Shown here: one piece after another, positions 33,401 through 43,124 of the stretch | Layout: each line of letters starts with the position of its first letter | Position numbering within the stretch: position 1 is the stretch's first letter | Assembly (NCBI GenBank): GCA_963575745.1 | Contig: CAUYUJ010015826.1 | Span: 943,930 to 1,007,929 of the forward strand | Source: Prorocentrum cordatum | Taxonomy: Eukaryota; Sar; Dinophyceae; Prorocentrales; Prorocentraceae | Reading direction: 5' to 3' | DNA: 64,000 nucleotides | Translations under genes and position numbers: made by a program | Notes under the pieces: model-generated | Told to the model about the DNA's origin: nothing | What the model saw: the letters and a program-made list of their open reading frames with translations, nothing else | Database searches by the model: none

Positions 33401-34558
33401 TTTTTCAAGAACATCATAATGAACTTTGCCGGCATAATTTTATAAACCGACATGTATATACAAAAAAAAAAAACATAAATAAAAAATTTTGAGGTCAGGT
33501 TTTGGAATCACACGTCGACTTTGCTATTGTGGACAATACAGAACTCTGTCGCGCGCGCGCGCGTCTGAGTTCTGCCTTGTCTACACTAGAAAAATCGACG
33601 CGTCCGTCGGCCTCCTTAAAGAGCCACAGAAATTTTGAATTCAGTTTTTGGGATCACATGCCGTTTTTGCTATTGTGGGCAATACAGAACTCTGTCGCGC
33701 GCGCGCGCGCGTCTGAGTTCTGTATTGTCCACACTAGAATGGTGAACGCGTCCGTTTGCCTCCTTAGAAGGCCACAGAAATTTTGAATTCAATGTGTGCA
33801 ATCGCGTGTCGACGATGCTAATGTGGACAATACAGAACTCTGTCGCGCGCGCGCGCGTCTGCGTCTTGTATTGTCCACACTAGAATGAGGTGAACGCGTC
33901 CGTCGGCCTCCTTAAAGACCCACAGAATTGTTTAATTCTGTTTTTGGAATCACATGTCGACTTTGCTATTGTGGACAATGCAGATCTCTGTCGCGCGAGC
34001 GCGCGTCTGAGTTATACACACAATAGAAAAGTCGACGCGCCCGTCGGCCTCTTTAAAGGGCCATAGAAATTTTGGATTCAGTTCTTGGAACCACATGTCG
34101 ACTTTTATATTCAGGAAAACGCAGGACTCTGTCGCGCGCGCGCGTCTGAGTTCTGTATTGTCCACACTCGAAATGTGGACGCGTCCGTCGGCCTCCTTGA
34201 AGAGCCACAAAAATTTTGAATTCAGTTTTTGGAAATGCATGTCACCTATTCTATTGTGGACAATACAGAACTCTGTCGCGCGCGCGCGCGTGTGAGTTCT
34301 GTATTGTCCAAGCCAGAAAAGTCGACGCGCCCGTCGGCCTCCTTAAAGAGCCACAGAACTGTTTATTTCAATTTGTGGGATTCCATGCCACTTTTGCGAA
34401 TGTGGACAATACAGAACTCTGCCGCACGCGCACGCATCTGAGTCATATAACGTCCACATTAAGAAAAGTCGACGCGTCCGTCTGCCTTTTTCAAAGAGCA
34501 ACAGAATTTTGAATTCAGTGTTTGGAATTACATGTCGACTATGCTAGTGTGGCCGAAG
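30458..34558. repeat. Hairpin satellite, block 1 (about 28 units of about 145 bp)
   Basis: Each unit has a linker (GACGCGTCCGTCGGCCTCCT, then TAAAGAGCCACAGAAATTTT and GAATTCAGTTTTTGGAATTA) followed by a hairpin. The left arm is GTCGACTTTNCTATTGTGGA then CAATACAGAACTC. The loop is TGT(CG)nTCT with n of about 3-8. The right arm GAGTTCTGTATTGTCCACAA then TAGAAAAGTCGAC is the reverse complement of the left. Spacing of loop centres is 136-152 bp. Unit near 32085 has lost most of its right arm and a unit near 32470 is truncated. Open frames of 60-170 codons that read through several units (for example FEFSFWNYMS) are repeat translation, not genes. Confidence 0.95.
33362..33490. repeat. A-rich insertion inside satellite block 1
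   Basis: About 130 bp rich in A runs (AAAAAAAACACAAAAAATAG, CATGTATATACAAAAAAAAA) interrupts the linker of one unit, between CTTCAAGGGCCGC and AAATTTTGAGGTCAGG. Its composition is unlike anything nearby. The A-rich right end could be the tail of a short retroposed sequence, although no target duplication is obvious. Confidence 0.6.
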
Positions 34559-35115
34559 TTTTTATGCTTCGTCGGCAAATTCAAAGTTACCCTATACTTT
34601 CAAGCCCCAGGCCGGTCCCAGAATGATGAGGTTGTATTTAGTGTTGTTTCACAACACTTTGAAATGCTTGGGTAAGTTCAGGGTAACCCTGGCCTTACGC
34701 CGAAAACCAGAGAAGAAGTAGCTAATCGATAGGGTTGAACAGCAGCGCCCCGTCATGGAAGAGGAGGAGGAGGAGGAGGAGGAGGAGGAGGAAGAAGACT
34801 TCGAGATTCGAGGCAGTTGTTTGTCGTTTTCGGCCCCCTGGGGCCGCTTCCAGACCCCGGAGCCGTCACAAATTGACCCGGGATGGAAAATTGTGTCCCG
34901 GGGGTGCGGGAATCGTCCCGAGCGGCCGCCGGAGGCCCGAGCCATGGCCAGAAAACCGACCGGGGAGGAGAGGAGGGAGGGGACAGATGGACGGAGAGGC
35001 CGGAGGGATGGGGGATGAGGGGAGGGGAGGGCGGAAAGAGGGACAGAGTGGTGGACGGGCGTGGCCACACTGGCCGCCCTCAACCGCCAGAAGTTCGTGA
35101 GCTGTCGTCGTCGTT

Positions 35116-35154
<39 letters not shown>

Positions 35155-35215
35155 TTCGTGAGCTGTCGTCGTCGTCGTGAGCTGCCCCCGTTGCGTCGTC
35201 GTCGTCGTCGTCGTG
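34559..35215. repeat. Interruption between satellite blocks: unique DNA, AGG and GTC tracts
   Basis: 34559-34750 is AT-richer DNA with a perfect 8 bp hairpin AGTGTTGT-TTC-ACAACACT at about 34637. 34755-34792 is an AGG tract. 34793-34940 matches the dispersed family seen at 29500-29650. 35105-35155 and 35165-35215 are GTC tracts. No gene is recognised. Confidence 0.6.
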
Positions 35216-36610
35216 GAGCCCTCCCAGGCCGACTTGCACCGATTCCGTGACATTGTAGCTCCCTCTTGGGTCCTTCCCAGGCCGTCTTGCACCGACTCCG
35301 TGATATTTGGACGCCCTCCTGGAGCCGAGCCCTCCCAGGCCGTCTTGCACCCACTCCGTGACATTCGAACTCCCTCTTGGAGCCTTCCCAGGCCGTCTTG
35401 AAGAGGCCCGAGGGCCCCAAGAAGATGGCCCCAAGGAAGGTGTGCAATTGCACGCCGCACTTGGGGGCCTCTGGAACTCACTTGGGGCATCCTTGGGGCT
35501 GTCCTGGAGCCCTCCCAGGCCGTCTTGGAGGGGGCCGAGGCCTCCAAGAGTGCCCCAAGAGGGCTCCAAGAGGGCCCCCGACAGGGCCCGAAGCGGGCCC
35601 CCAGGAAAGGCCCAAGATGGCCACGGGGGGGATACGTAGCACCCCGCAATTGCGGATAACAGTGAGGGCGCGGGCAGGCGGGCGCATCGCCTGCGACCCA
35701 CCCGCGACCCACCCGCCTCGCGACCCGCCCGCGACACATCGGCCCCTATGACATAAAAGAAATGGCCCTTCCCAGGCCCCGTCGACCCTCCTGGACCCTT
35801 CCCAGGGCCGTCGGAGGGGCCCAAGAGAGCCCCATAACGGCTCCAAGAACCTCCCAAGAGCGTTTACGCGAAGCCTCTCTCGCGTGACCGATCTCGGGGC
35901 CCTCTTGGGGGCCTCTTGGGGCCCTCTTGGAGCCCCTTGGAGCCCTCTCGGGGCCCTCTTGGACCCTTCCTGGGGCCTTCGGAAGGGCCCAAGAGAACCC
36001 CAAGACGGCTCCAAGGGGGGCCCAATATAGCCACAAGCAGGTTCCGAGAGAGCCCCCAGAGGGCTCTTATCGCGCATGTCGTGCGCATGTCGTGGACATG
36101 GGGCCCAGAACGACGACGACATGCACACGACATGCGCTCTTGGGCCCTTCTTGGGACCCTCTTAGGGCCCTCTTAGAGCGCTCATGGGGCCTTCTTGGCC
36201 CCTTCCCAGGGCCCTCGGAAGGGCCCAGGAGGGCCCCAAGACGGCCCCAGGAGGTCCCCAAGAGCGGTCACGCGACGCCTTTGTCGCGTGACCGATCTCG
36301 AGGCCCTCATGGGAGCCTCTTGGGGCCCTCTTCGAGCTTCTTGGAGCCCGCTCGGGGCCTTTTGGGACCCTTCCCAGGGCCGTCAGAGGGGCCCAAGAGG
36401 GCCCCAGGACGGCTCCAAGAGGCCCCCAAGAGGGCCCCAAACCAATTCTATGTCATAGAGTTGGTCTGGGGCCCTCTTGGGATTCTCTTGGGGCCATCTT
36501 GGAAACGTCTTGGGGCCCTCTTGGGCTCTTCCCAGGGCCTTGGCCATGTCCAACTCCGAGTTGGACATGGGCCCTCTTAGAACCGTCTTGGGGTCCTCTT
36601 GGAAACGTAT
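35215..36610. repeat. CTTGGGGCC-family array
   Basis: Units around GGGCCCTCTTGGGGCC, CCTTCCCAGGGCCGTCGGAGGGG and CTCCAAGAGGGCCCC recur every 20-60 bp. A longer motif TCTCGCGTGACCGATCTCG... GGCCCTC occurs near 35878 and 36285 (about 405 bp apart), marking a higher-order copy. Frames on both strands (GPSWGPLGALLGPS-type) are artefacts. Confidence 0.75.
35633..35680 (-). repeat. CCGCAATTGCGG element, copy 2 (inverted)
   Basis: ATACGTAGCACCCCGCAATT then GCGGATAACAGTGAG is the reverse complement of 12928-12976. The palindrome is at 35645-35656. A short CGACCCACCCG run follows at 35694-35735, the same satellite word that lies a few hundred bases from copy 1. Confidence 0.7.
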
Positions 36611-37565
36611 TGGAATGTGGTGTAAGGTGTGTAGCGCGTGCACCCCATGTGGTGCAATATATGTGCTGTAACCTTAGTGGTGCGTGCAACCTCTGTGGTG
36701 CAATCTATATGGTTCAAGCTATGTGGTGCGTGCATTCTCTGTGATGCAATATATTTGGTGTAAGCTATGTGGTGCGTGCACTCTTTGCGGTCCAATATAT
36801 GTGGTGTAAGCTACGTGGCGCGTGCAATCTGTGTGGTGCAATATATGTGGTATAGGCTACGTGGTGCGTGCAACCTCTGTGGTGCAATATATGTGGTGTA
36901 GGCTTTGTGGTGCGGGCAATCTCTGTGGTGCAATTTCTGTGCTGCAAGCTATGTGGTGCGTGCACTTCATGTGGTGCAATCTATGAGTACATGCTATGTG
37001 GTGCGTGCACTCTCTGTTGTGCAATATATGTGGTAAGCGCTATGTGCTGCGTGTAATCGTTGTGGTGCAAAATATGTGGTGTAAGCTATGTGGTGCATGC
37101 AATATCTGTGGTGTAAGCTATGTGCTACGTGCACTCTATGTGGTGCAATAGATGTGGTGTACGTTATGTAACGCGTACAATATTTCTGGTGCAAAATATG
37201 TCAGTCTATCTGGTGCAAAATTATGTGGTGCATGTACGTGGTTCGTGCACCATATACAGCTATGAAGCTATGTGGTGTAATATCCGCGGTTCAATATATG
37301 TGGTGTAAGCTATGTGATGCAGACTATGTGGTGCAGTCTATGTGGTGCAGTCTACGTGGTGCAATATATATGTATATATATATATATATATATATGCGTG
37401 GCACAATATATGTGGTACAACCTATGTGGTGCCATCCATGTGGCGCAATATCTGTGGTGCACTCTACGCGGTGTACGCTATGTGGTGCATTCTATGTGGG
37501 GCAATCTATGTGGTGCAACCTATGTGGTGCAATCTATGTGGGCAAGCTATGTGGGCAAGTCTATG
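36610..37565 (+). repeat. TGTGGTGCAATATATG degenerate array
   Basis: Words TATGTGGTGC, GTGGTGCAATATATG and GTGGTGTAAGCTATG recur every 16-35 bp for nearly 1 kb, with an internal TATATATATATATATATA run at about 37367-37396. Open frames rich in Trp, Cys, Ala and Val are products of the repeat. Confidence 0.9.
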
Positions 37566-37569
37566 TCGT

Positions 37570-37795
37570 GCAATCTCTGTGGGCGGCGACGATGTGGCGA
37601 CGGAGCGGCGACGGCCGGCCTGGAGCCGCCACACCGACGCACAGGCCCAGGCAACGGGCGGCGACGGGGCGGCGACGGCCGGCACGGAACCGCAAGGCCG
37701 GCACACCGGCCCAGACGACGGGCGGCGACGAGGCGGCGACGGGGCGGCGACGGCCGGCAGGGAGCCGCCAGACCGGCCCACAGGCCCAGTTCCTT
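37570..37795 (+). repeat. GGCGGCGACGG repeat
   Basis: GGCGGCGACGGCCGGCA followed by CGGAACCGC or GGGAGCCGCCAGACCGG recurs about four times at 60-80 bp spacing. Confidence 0.75.
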
Positions 37796-37927
37796 AGAAC
37801 AGAAGTAAGAAGCCCTAAGTGCAAGCACTGCGTGAGGAAATAGGGTGAATGGCCGGGAAGTGGAGGGTGCGAAACAGGGCAAGAAAGAGACGGAGAGCGG
37901 GCTGGGTTGATGTCCGCCAGGTCATGC

Positions 37928-38258
37928 CAAAGCGCACTTGTTCGATTCAGCGGCGCAAGCCAACCACGTCGATTGAAAAAAAATGGCGTCGCTAGAGCAG
38001 GGGGGCGGCCCCCCCGCCGTAGCGACACTCAGGTCCGGTGCTGAGTGTCGCTCGGCCCTCCCGCGCTGCAGTGTGGACTCCCCTCTCATCTTCCCTCGCC
38101 ATTGGGTGTCGCGCCAACACTGCAACAGGGAAGGGCCGAGCGACACTCAGTACCGGACCAGAGTGTCGCTACGGTGGGGGGGCAGCCCCCCCGCTCCAGC
38201 GACACGTCATCGCTCTTGCTGGCCATCCTGGAGCGCTGAATCAAGCGAATGCGCCCGC
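37928..38258. mobile_element. About 330 bp fold-back element
   Basis: The two halves are imperfect inverted repeats. The left runs GCGCACTTGTTCGATTCAGC, GTCGCTAGAGCAGGGGGGCG, GTAGCGACACTCAGGTCCGG and TGAGTGTCGCTCGGCCCTCC to GCTGCAGTGTGGA. The right contains CCAACACTGCAACAGGGAAG, GGCCGAGCGACACTCAGTAC, CCGGACCAGAGTGTCGCTAC, GCCCCCCCGCTCCAGCGACAC and GCTGAATCAAGCGAATGCGC. The unpaired centre is only about 35 bp (38080-38112). There is no coding capacity, so a non-autonomous fold-back or MITE-type element is the likeliest reading. Confidence 0.75.
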
Positions 38259-38259
38259 C

Positions 38260-38865
38260 TATCGGCGCAGCTGCGCAATGGCCCACAGTCGCCCTACTGG
38301 CGCGAATGCGCCGTGTCAGCGCTGAACACGAAGTATGCGAACGAGTTCTTGCCATATACATGCGGCACGAGAGGGGCGAACAAGCAGTGCCCTCGTTGCC
38401 CCATCAGGGCGATCACCTGATGGCAACGAGAGGGGGGGACTGGCACAAGGGGTGAAGCAATGACCTTAAATCGGCGATACATCGCCGAGAGATCTGCGAT
38501 AGGCCCCCGATAGCGAAACCACACGTTCCTTGGCAGGGTGGGGCACTCAGGCCCCGATCGGCGACGAATGAGCGATTCAGGGTCCATGCGTCCCCTCTGG
38601 GCCTATCCCCCCCCCTCGTTGCCCCTGGTCACCAGTGCCCCTGATCCCTGCCCCTGGCCGTTCTTGGTTCACGAACACATTTCGATGCAGTGACCAGGAT
38701 CGCGAGCACCGGGTGGCTCCACCAGAACACTTTTCGAATCGCACAATAGGTACTGACATCCTTGGGCTTACAGACGATAGAAGGAGAAGCAACACCAATG
38801 GCTAAGCCGGCGCCGCGTTAGAAAACTACGCCGTTGCTGAACTCGCAAGCGAATGCAGCGACTGA
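38260..38865. other. Unassigned stretch between fold-back elements
   Basis: Non-repetitive sequence with short frames on both strands and no domain. ATTCAGG near 38575 and the GCGATTCAGGG context echo the ends of the neighbouring fold-back element, so this may contain degraded element sequence. Confidence 0.3.
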
Positions 38866-39155
38866 TTCCAGCGAGTGCGCTTACGGCGTGGCTAGCGACA
38901 CACCACCCCCAACCCCGGGGGGGCCCGGGCCGGCGTGGCTAGCGACACACCGGCCCGGGCCGGCGTGTCGCTAGCCACGCCGTAAGCGCACTCGCTGGAG
39001 GCAGCGCGGCGCTGATTCAAGCGAGTGCGCTTGCGGCGTGGCTAGCGACACGCCGGCCCGGGCCAGCGTGTCGCTAGCCACGCCGTAAGCGCACTCGCTG
39101 GAGGCAGCGCGGCGCTGATTCCAGCGAGTGCGCTTGCGTCGTGGCCAGCGACACA
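38866..39155. repeat. Tandem perfect hairpins ending in GCGAGTGCGC
   Basis: The segment GCGAGTGCGCTTGCGGCGTG then GCTAGCGACACGCCGGCCC pairs with its reverse complement GTGTCGCTAGCCACGCCGTA AGCGCACTCGC at about 39022-39104, a near-perfect hairpin of about 38 bp arms with a GGCCCGGGCC centre. The preceding unit (38876-38997) has the same right arm and an extra left arm. Units are joined by TGGAGGCAGCGCGGCGCTGATTC. The end sequence and the GCGACAC word are shared with the 37928-38258 fold-back element. Confidence 0.8.
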
Positions 39156-39282
39156 CTTGCCAACATTGCGAGCCTTTGCTGCCGCGCGGCGGCCTGCGGG
39201 CCACCGAAGGGGCCCTGCGGTGCCTTCAAGGGCGCGCAGGCGCGCGGAAGTGCAATCCAAGCGCCTCGGCGGTCCGTCGCTG

Positions 39283-41935
39283 CCATGAATTCTGTATTGT
39301 CCACACTAGAAAGGTCGACGCGTCCGCCAGCCTCCTTAAAGAACCACAGAATTTTTGAATTCAGTTTTTGGAATTACATGTCGACTTTCCTATTGTGGAC
39401 AATACAGAACTCTGTCGCGTTCGCGCGCGCGCGCGTCTGAGTTTTGTATTGTCCACACTAGAAATGTTGACGCGTCCGTCGGCCTCCTTGAAGAGCCACA
39501 GAAATTGTGAAATCAGTTTTTGGAAATGCATGTCACCTACTCTATTGTGGACAGTACACAACGGTGTCGCGCGTGCGCGCGCGTCTGAGTTCTGCATTGT
39601 CCACAAAACAAACGTCGACGCGTCCGTCGGCCTCATTTAAGAGCCACAGATATGTTGAATTCAGCTTTTGGAATTACATGTCGCCTATGCGGACAATACA
39701 GAACTCTGTCGCGCGCGCGTCTGAGTTATGTGATGTCCACACTGGAAAAAGCGACGTTTCCGTCTGCCTCCTTAAAGAGCAACAGAAAAATTGAATTCAG
39801 TTTTTTGGAGTTACATGTCGACTATGCTACTGTGGGCAATACAGAAACTCTGTCGCGCGCGCGCGCGCGCCCGATTTCTGTATTGTCCACGCTACAAAAA
39901 TCGACGCGTCCGTCGGCCTCCTTAAAGAGCCAGAGAAAGTTTGAATTCAGTTTTTTGGAGTTACATGTCGACTTCTATATTGTGGACAATACAGAACTCT
40001 GTCGCGCGCGCGCACGTCTGAGTCCTGTATTGTCCACGCTAGAAATGTGGAGGAGTCCGTCTGCCTTCTTAAAAAGCAACAGAGATTTTCAATTCAGTTC
40101 TTGGAGGTACATGTCACCTGTTCTATTGTGGACAATACAGAACTCTGTCTCGCGCGCGCGCGCGTCTGAGTTCTGTATTGTCAACAATAGAAAAGCCGAC
40201 GCGTCCGTCGGCCCCCTTAAGGGGCCACAAAAATTTTGAGTTCAGCATTTGGAACTACATGTCGACTTTGCTATTGTGGACAATGCAGAACTCTGTCGCG
40301 CGCGCGCGCGTCTGAGTTCTTGTCCACGCTAGACAAGTCGGCGCGTCCGTCGGCCTCCTTAAAGAGCCACAGAAATTTTGAATTCAGTTTTTGGAGCTAC
40401 ATGTCGACTTTCCTATTGTGGACAATACAGAACTCTGTCGCGCGCGCGCGCGTCTGAGTCCTGTGTTGTCCACGCTAGAAATGTGGACGCGTCCGTCGGC
40501 CTTTTAAAAAAGCCACATGCATTTTGAATACAGTTTATTGAAAATTACATGCAGACTTCTCTATTGCGGACGATTCAGAACTCTTTGGCGCGCGCGTCTG
40601 AGTTCTGCATTGTCCACGCTAGAAATATGGATGTGTCCGCCGCCCCCCTTAAAAGAGCCACAGAAATTTTGACATCAGTTTTTGGAAAACACGTCACCTT
40701 TTCTATCATGGACAATACAGAGCCCTGTCGCGCGCGCGCGCGCGTCTGAGTTCTGCATTGTCCACAGTAGAAAAGTCGACTCGTCCGTCGGCCCCCTTAA
40801 AGAGCAACAGAACTTTTGATTCCAGTTTTTGAAACCACATGTCTACTTCTATAATGTGGACAATACAGAACTCTGTCGCGCTCGCGCGCGCGCGCGTCTG
40901 AGTTCTGTGTTGTCCACGCTAGAAAAGTCGACGCGTCCGTCGGCCTCCTTAAAGAGCCACAGATTTTGAATTCAGTTTTTCGAACTACACATCGATTTTT
41001 CTAGCGTGGACAATACAGAACTCTGTCGCGCGCGCGCGCGTCTGAGTTTTGCATTGTCCACAATAGAAAAGTCGACGCGTCCGTCGGCCCCCTTACGGAG
41101 CCACAGGAAGTTTGATTCCCATTTTTGGAATCACATGTCGATTTTTATATTTTGGAAAAACACAAGATTCTGTCGCGCGCGCCTCTGGGTCCTGCATTGT
41201 CCACACTAGAAATGTGTACGCGTCCGTCGGCCTCCTTAAAGAGCCACAGAAATTTTGAATTCAGTTTTTGGAACTACACATCGGCTTTTCTATTGTGGAC
41301 AATACAAAACTCTGTCGCGCGCGCGTCTGAGTTCTGTATTGCCCACAATAGAAAAGTCGACGCGTCCGTCGCCCTTTTCAAAAGCCATAGAATTTTTGTC
41401 TCCAGTTTTTGGAATTACATGTCGACTTCTCTATTGTGGACGATTCAGAACTCTGTTGCGCGCGCGCTCGCGCGCGTCGGAGCTCTGTATCTCCCACTAT
41501 AGAAAAGTCGACGCGTCCGTCGGCCTCCTTGAAGAGCCACAGAAATTTTGAATTCATTTGTTGGAGTTACATGTCGACTATGCCAAGGTGGCGATGCAGA
41601 AGTCAGCGCGCGCGCGTCTGAGTGATGTTATGTCCACACCAGAAAAGTCGACGCTTCCGTCTGCCCCCTTAAGGAGCCACAGAAATTTTGAATTCAGATT
41701 TTGGAACTACATGTCGACTATGCTAATGTGGACAATACAGAACTCTGTCGCGCGCTCGCGTCCGAGTTCTGTATGGTCCACAATAGAAAGGTCGACGCGT
41801 CCGTCGGCCCCCTTAAAGAGCCACAGAAATTTTGAATTCAGTTTTTGGGAATACATGTCACCGATTCTATTATTGACAATGCAGAACTCTGTCGCGCGCG
41901 CGCGCGTCTAAGTTCTGCATTGTCCACAATAGAAT
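39283..41935. repeat. Hairpin satellite, block 2 (about 18 units)
   Basis: The unit is the same as at 30458-34558. The block starts inside a hairpin, with the right arm GAATTCTGTATTGTCCACAC and no left arm. It ends after a right arm CATTGTCCACAATAGAA. Loop centres lie near 39420, 39572, 39712, 39860, 40005, 40152, 40302, 40445, 40590, 40738, 40880, 41030, 41180, 41318, 41462, 41610, 41752 and 41900. Confidence 0.95.
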
Positions 41936-42185
41936 GCGCCGGCGCGGTCGCATGCAAGTCTGCGCCCGTGCGACGGCGACCGGGCGCGGCACAGATAGAT
42001 GCATGGATGGACGCCACCGGCGAAGCAAAGCCGAGGGTGCGACGGCGCCTGGGTTGGGGCAGACAGATCAACAGAGACTGCGCAGACGCATCGGTCCGAC
42101 GGCGCCGGGGGGGGTATACGCAGATAGATGGATGTGCCGCGCCGGCCAAGCAAAACCGACGGTGCGGCGGCGAACGTTCTTTGAA
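41936..42185 (+). repeat. GTGCGACGGCGAC...GCAGACAGAT flank, right
   Basis: Three units with GTGCGACGGCG, a G-rich spacer and RCAGAYAGAT, followed by CCGGCGAAGCAAAGCCGA or CCGGCCAAGCAAAACCGA. They are related to 30330-30455. Confidence 0.6.
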
Positions 42186-42269
42186 AATAAACCAGAACGG
42201 AGATCAAGACATGGGAGGACCCCCATCATTGGATACTAAGGTGGCCCCGTAGCGGGGCCGATAGGATTT

Positions 42270-43009
42270 CCGAGGTGACATGGTTTCTTGTAGATGTTCT
42301 CTGTCATGGCCACCACAGACTGCCCGCGCGCGCGCCGCGTAAGGCTTTCCTTATTGTCGCCAATGGAGATGTCGCTATGTTGGCCTGGAAAATAAAGCGG
42401 CCCTTAGCGCTTACCGATGGGATTTCCGAGGCAACGTTGCTTATTGTGCATGTTCTCTGCCATGGCCACCGCTGATCCCCCACGCGCGCGCGCGCCGCGT
42501 GGGGATTTTTTATAGTCGACAATGGAAAAGTCGCAATCTTGCCCTGGAAAGTGTAGTGGCCCCTTCGCGGTGACCGATTGGATTTGGGAGGTGACATGGT
42601 TTCTTGTTCATGTTCTCTGTCATGGCCTCCACAGGCTCCCAGCGCGCGCGCGCCGCGTCAGGACTTTCCTTATGTCGACAATGGACAAGTCGCCATGTTG
42701 GCCTGGACACTAAAGTAGCCCCTTAGCAGTGACCGGTTGCATTTCCGAGGTAATCTGGCTTCTTGTGCATGTACTCTTTCATGGCCACTAACTTGCAGAC
42801 TCCCCTCGTGCGCGCGCGCCGCGTGGGGACTTCCTCATTGTCGACAATGGAAAAGTCGCTATTTGGGCCTGGAAACTAAACTGGGCCCTGAGCGGTGACC
42901 GCCGTGATTTCCGAGGTCACATGGCTTCTTGCGCACGACCTTTGTCGTGGCCGCTACAGACTCCCCGCGAGCGCGCGCACCGCGTGAGGCTTTTCTTATT
43001 GTCGACAAT
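42270..43009 (+). repeat. CG-centred array, about 155 bp period, truncated by the gap
   Basis: About five units read GGTTTCTTGTTCATGTTCTC, TGTCATGGCC, a (CG)n run ending GCCGCGT, CTTATTGTCGACAATGGAAA, AGTCGC and TGGCCTGGAAA. CG runs are centred near 42332, 42488, 42640, 42815 and 42970. This is a different satellite from the hairpin family but shares a CG core and a GTCGAC site. The last unit stops in GTCGACAAT at the Ns, so the array is incompletely assembled. Confidence 0.85.
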
Positions 43010-43109
43010 NNNNNNNNNNNNNNNNNNNNNNNNNNNNNNNNNNNNNNNNNNNNNNNNNNNNNNNNNNNNNNNNNNNNNNNNNNNNNNNNNNNNNNNNNNN
43101 NNNNNNNNN
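43010..43109. other. Assembly gap of 100 N
   Basis: Exactly 100 N, a conventional placeholder length, so the true distance is unknown. The gap separates the CG-centred array from the first retroelement. Confidence 0.98.
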
Positions 43110-43124
43110 AGGAGACAGGGAATG

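Noticed and set aside
30458-34558. Many conserved-looking peptides (FEFSFWNYMSTMLMWTIQNS type) suggesting a protein repeat family.
   Set aside because: The peptides are readings of the 145 bp satellite in whichever frame is open. They appear on both strands and frames change between units.
34649-35857. 402-codon minus-strand frame.
   Set aside because: It runs through the dispersed family, the AGG tract, GTC tracts and CTTGGGG repeats, so it is a composite of unrelated repeats.
36610-37565. Cys/Trp-rich frames that could encode small secreted Cys-rich proteins.
   Set aside because: They arise from TGTGGTGCAATATATG repeats, in three frames, without signal peptides or stable Cys spacing.
30458-41935. 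Regular palindromic repeats with spacers, reminiscent of a CRISPR array.
   Set aside because: The repeat and linker are both conserved, units are 145 bp, there are no unique spacers or cas genes, and the genome is eukaryotic.
43010-43109. Open frames spanning the N run.
   Set aside because: The unknown bases were translated as X; the frame across the gap has no meaning.
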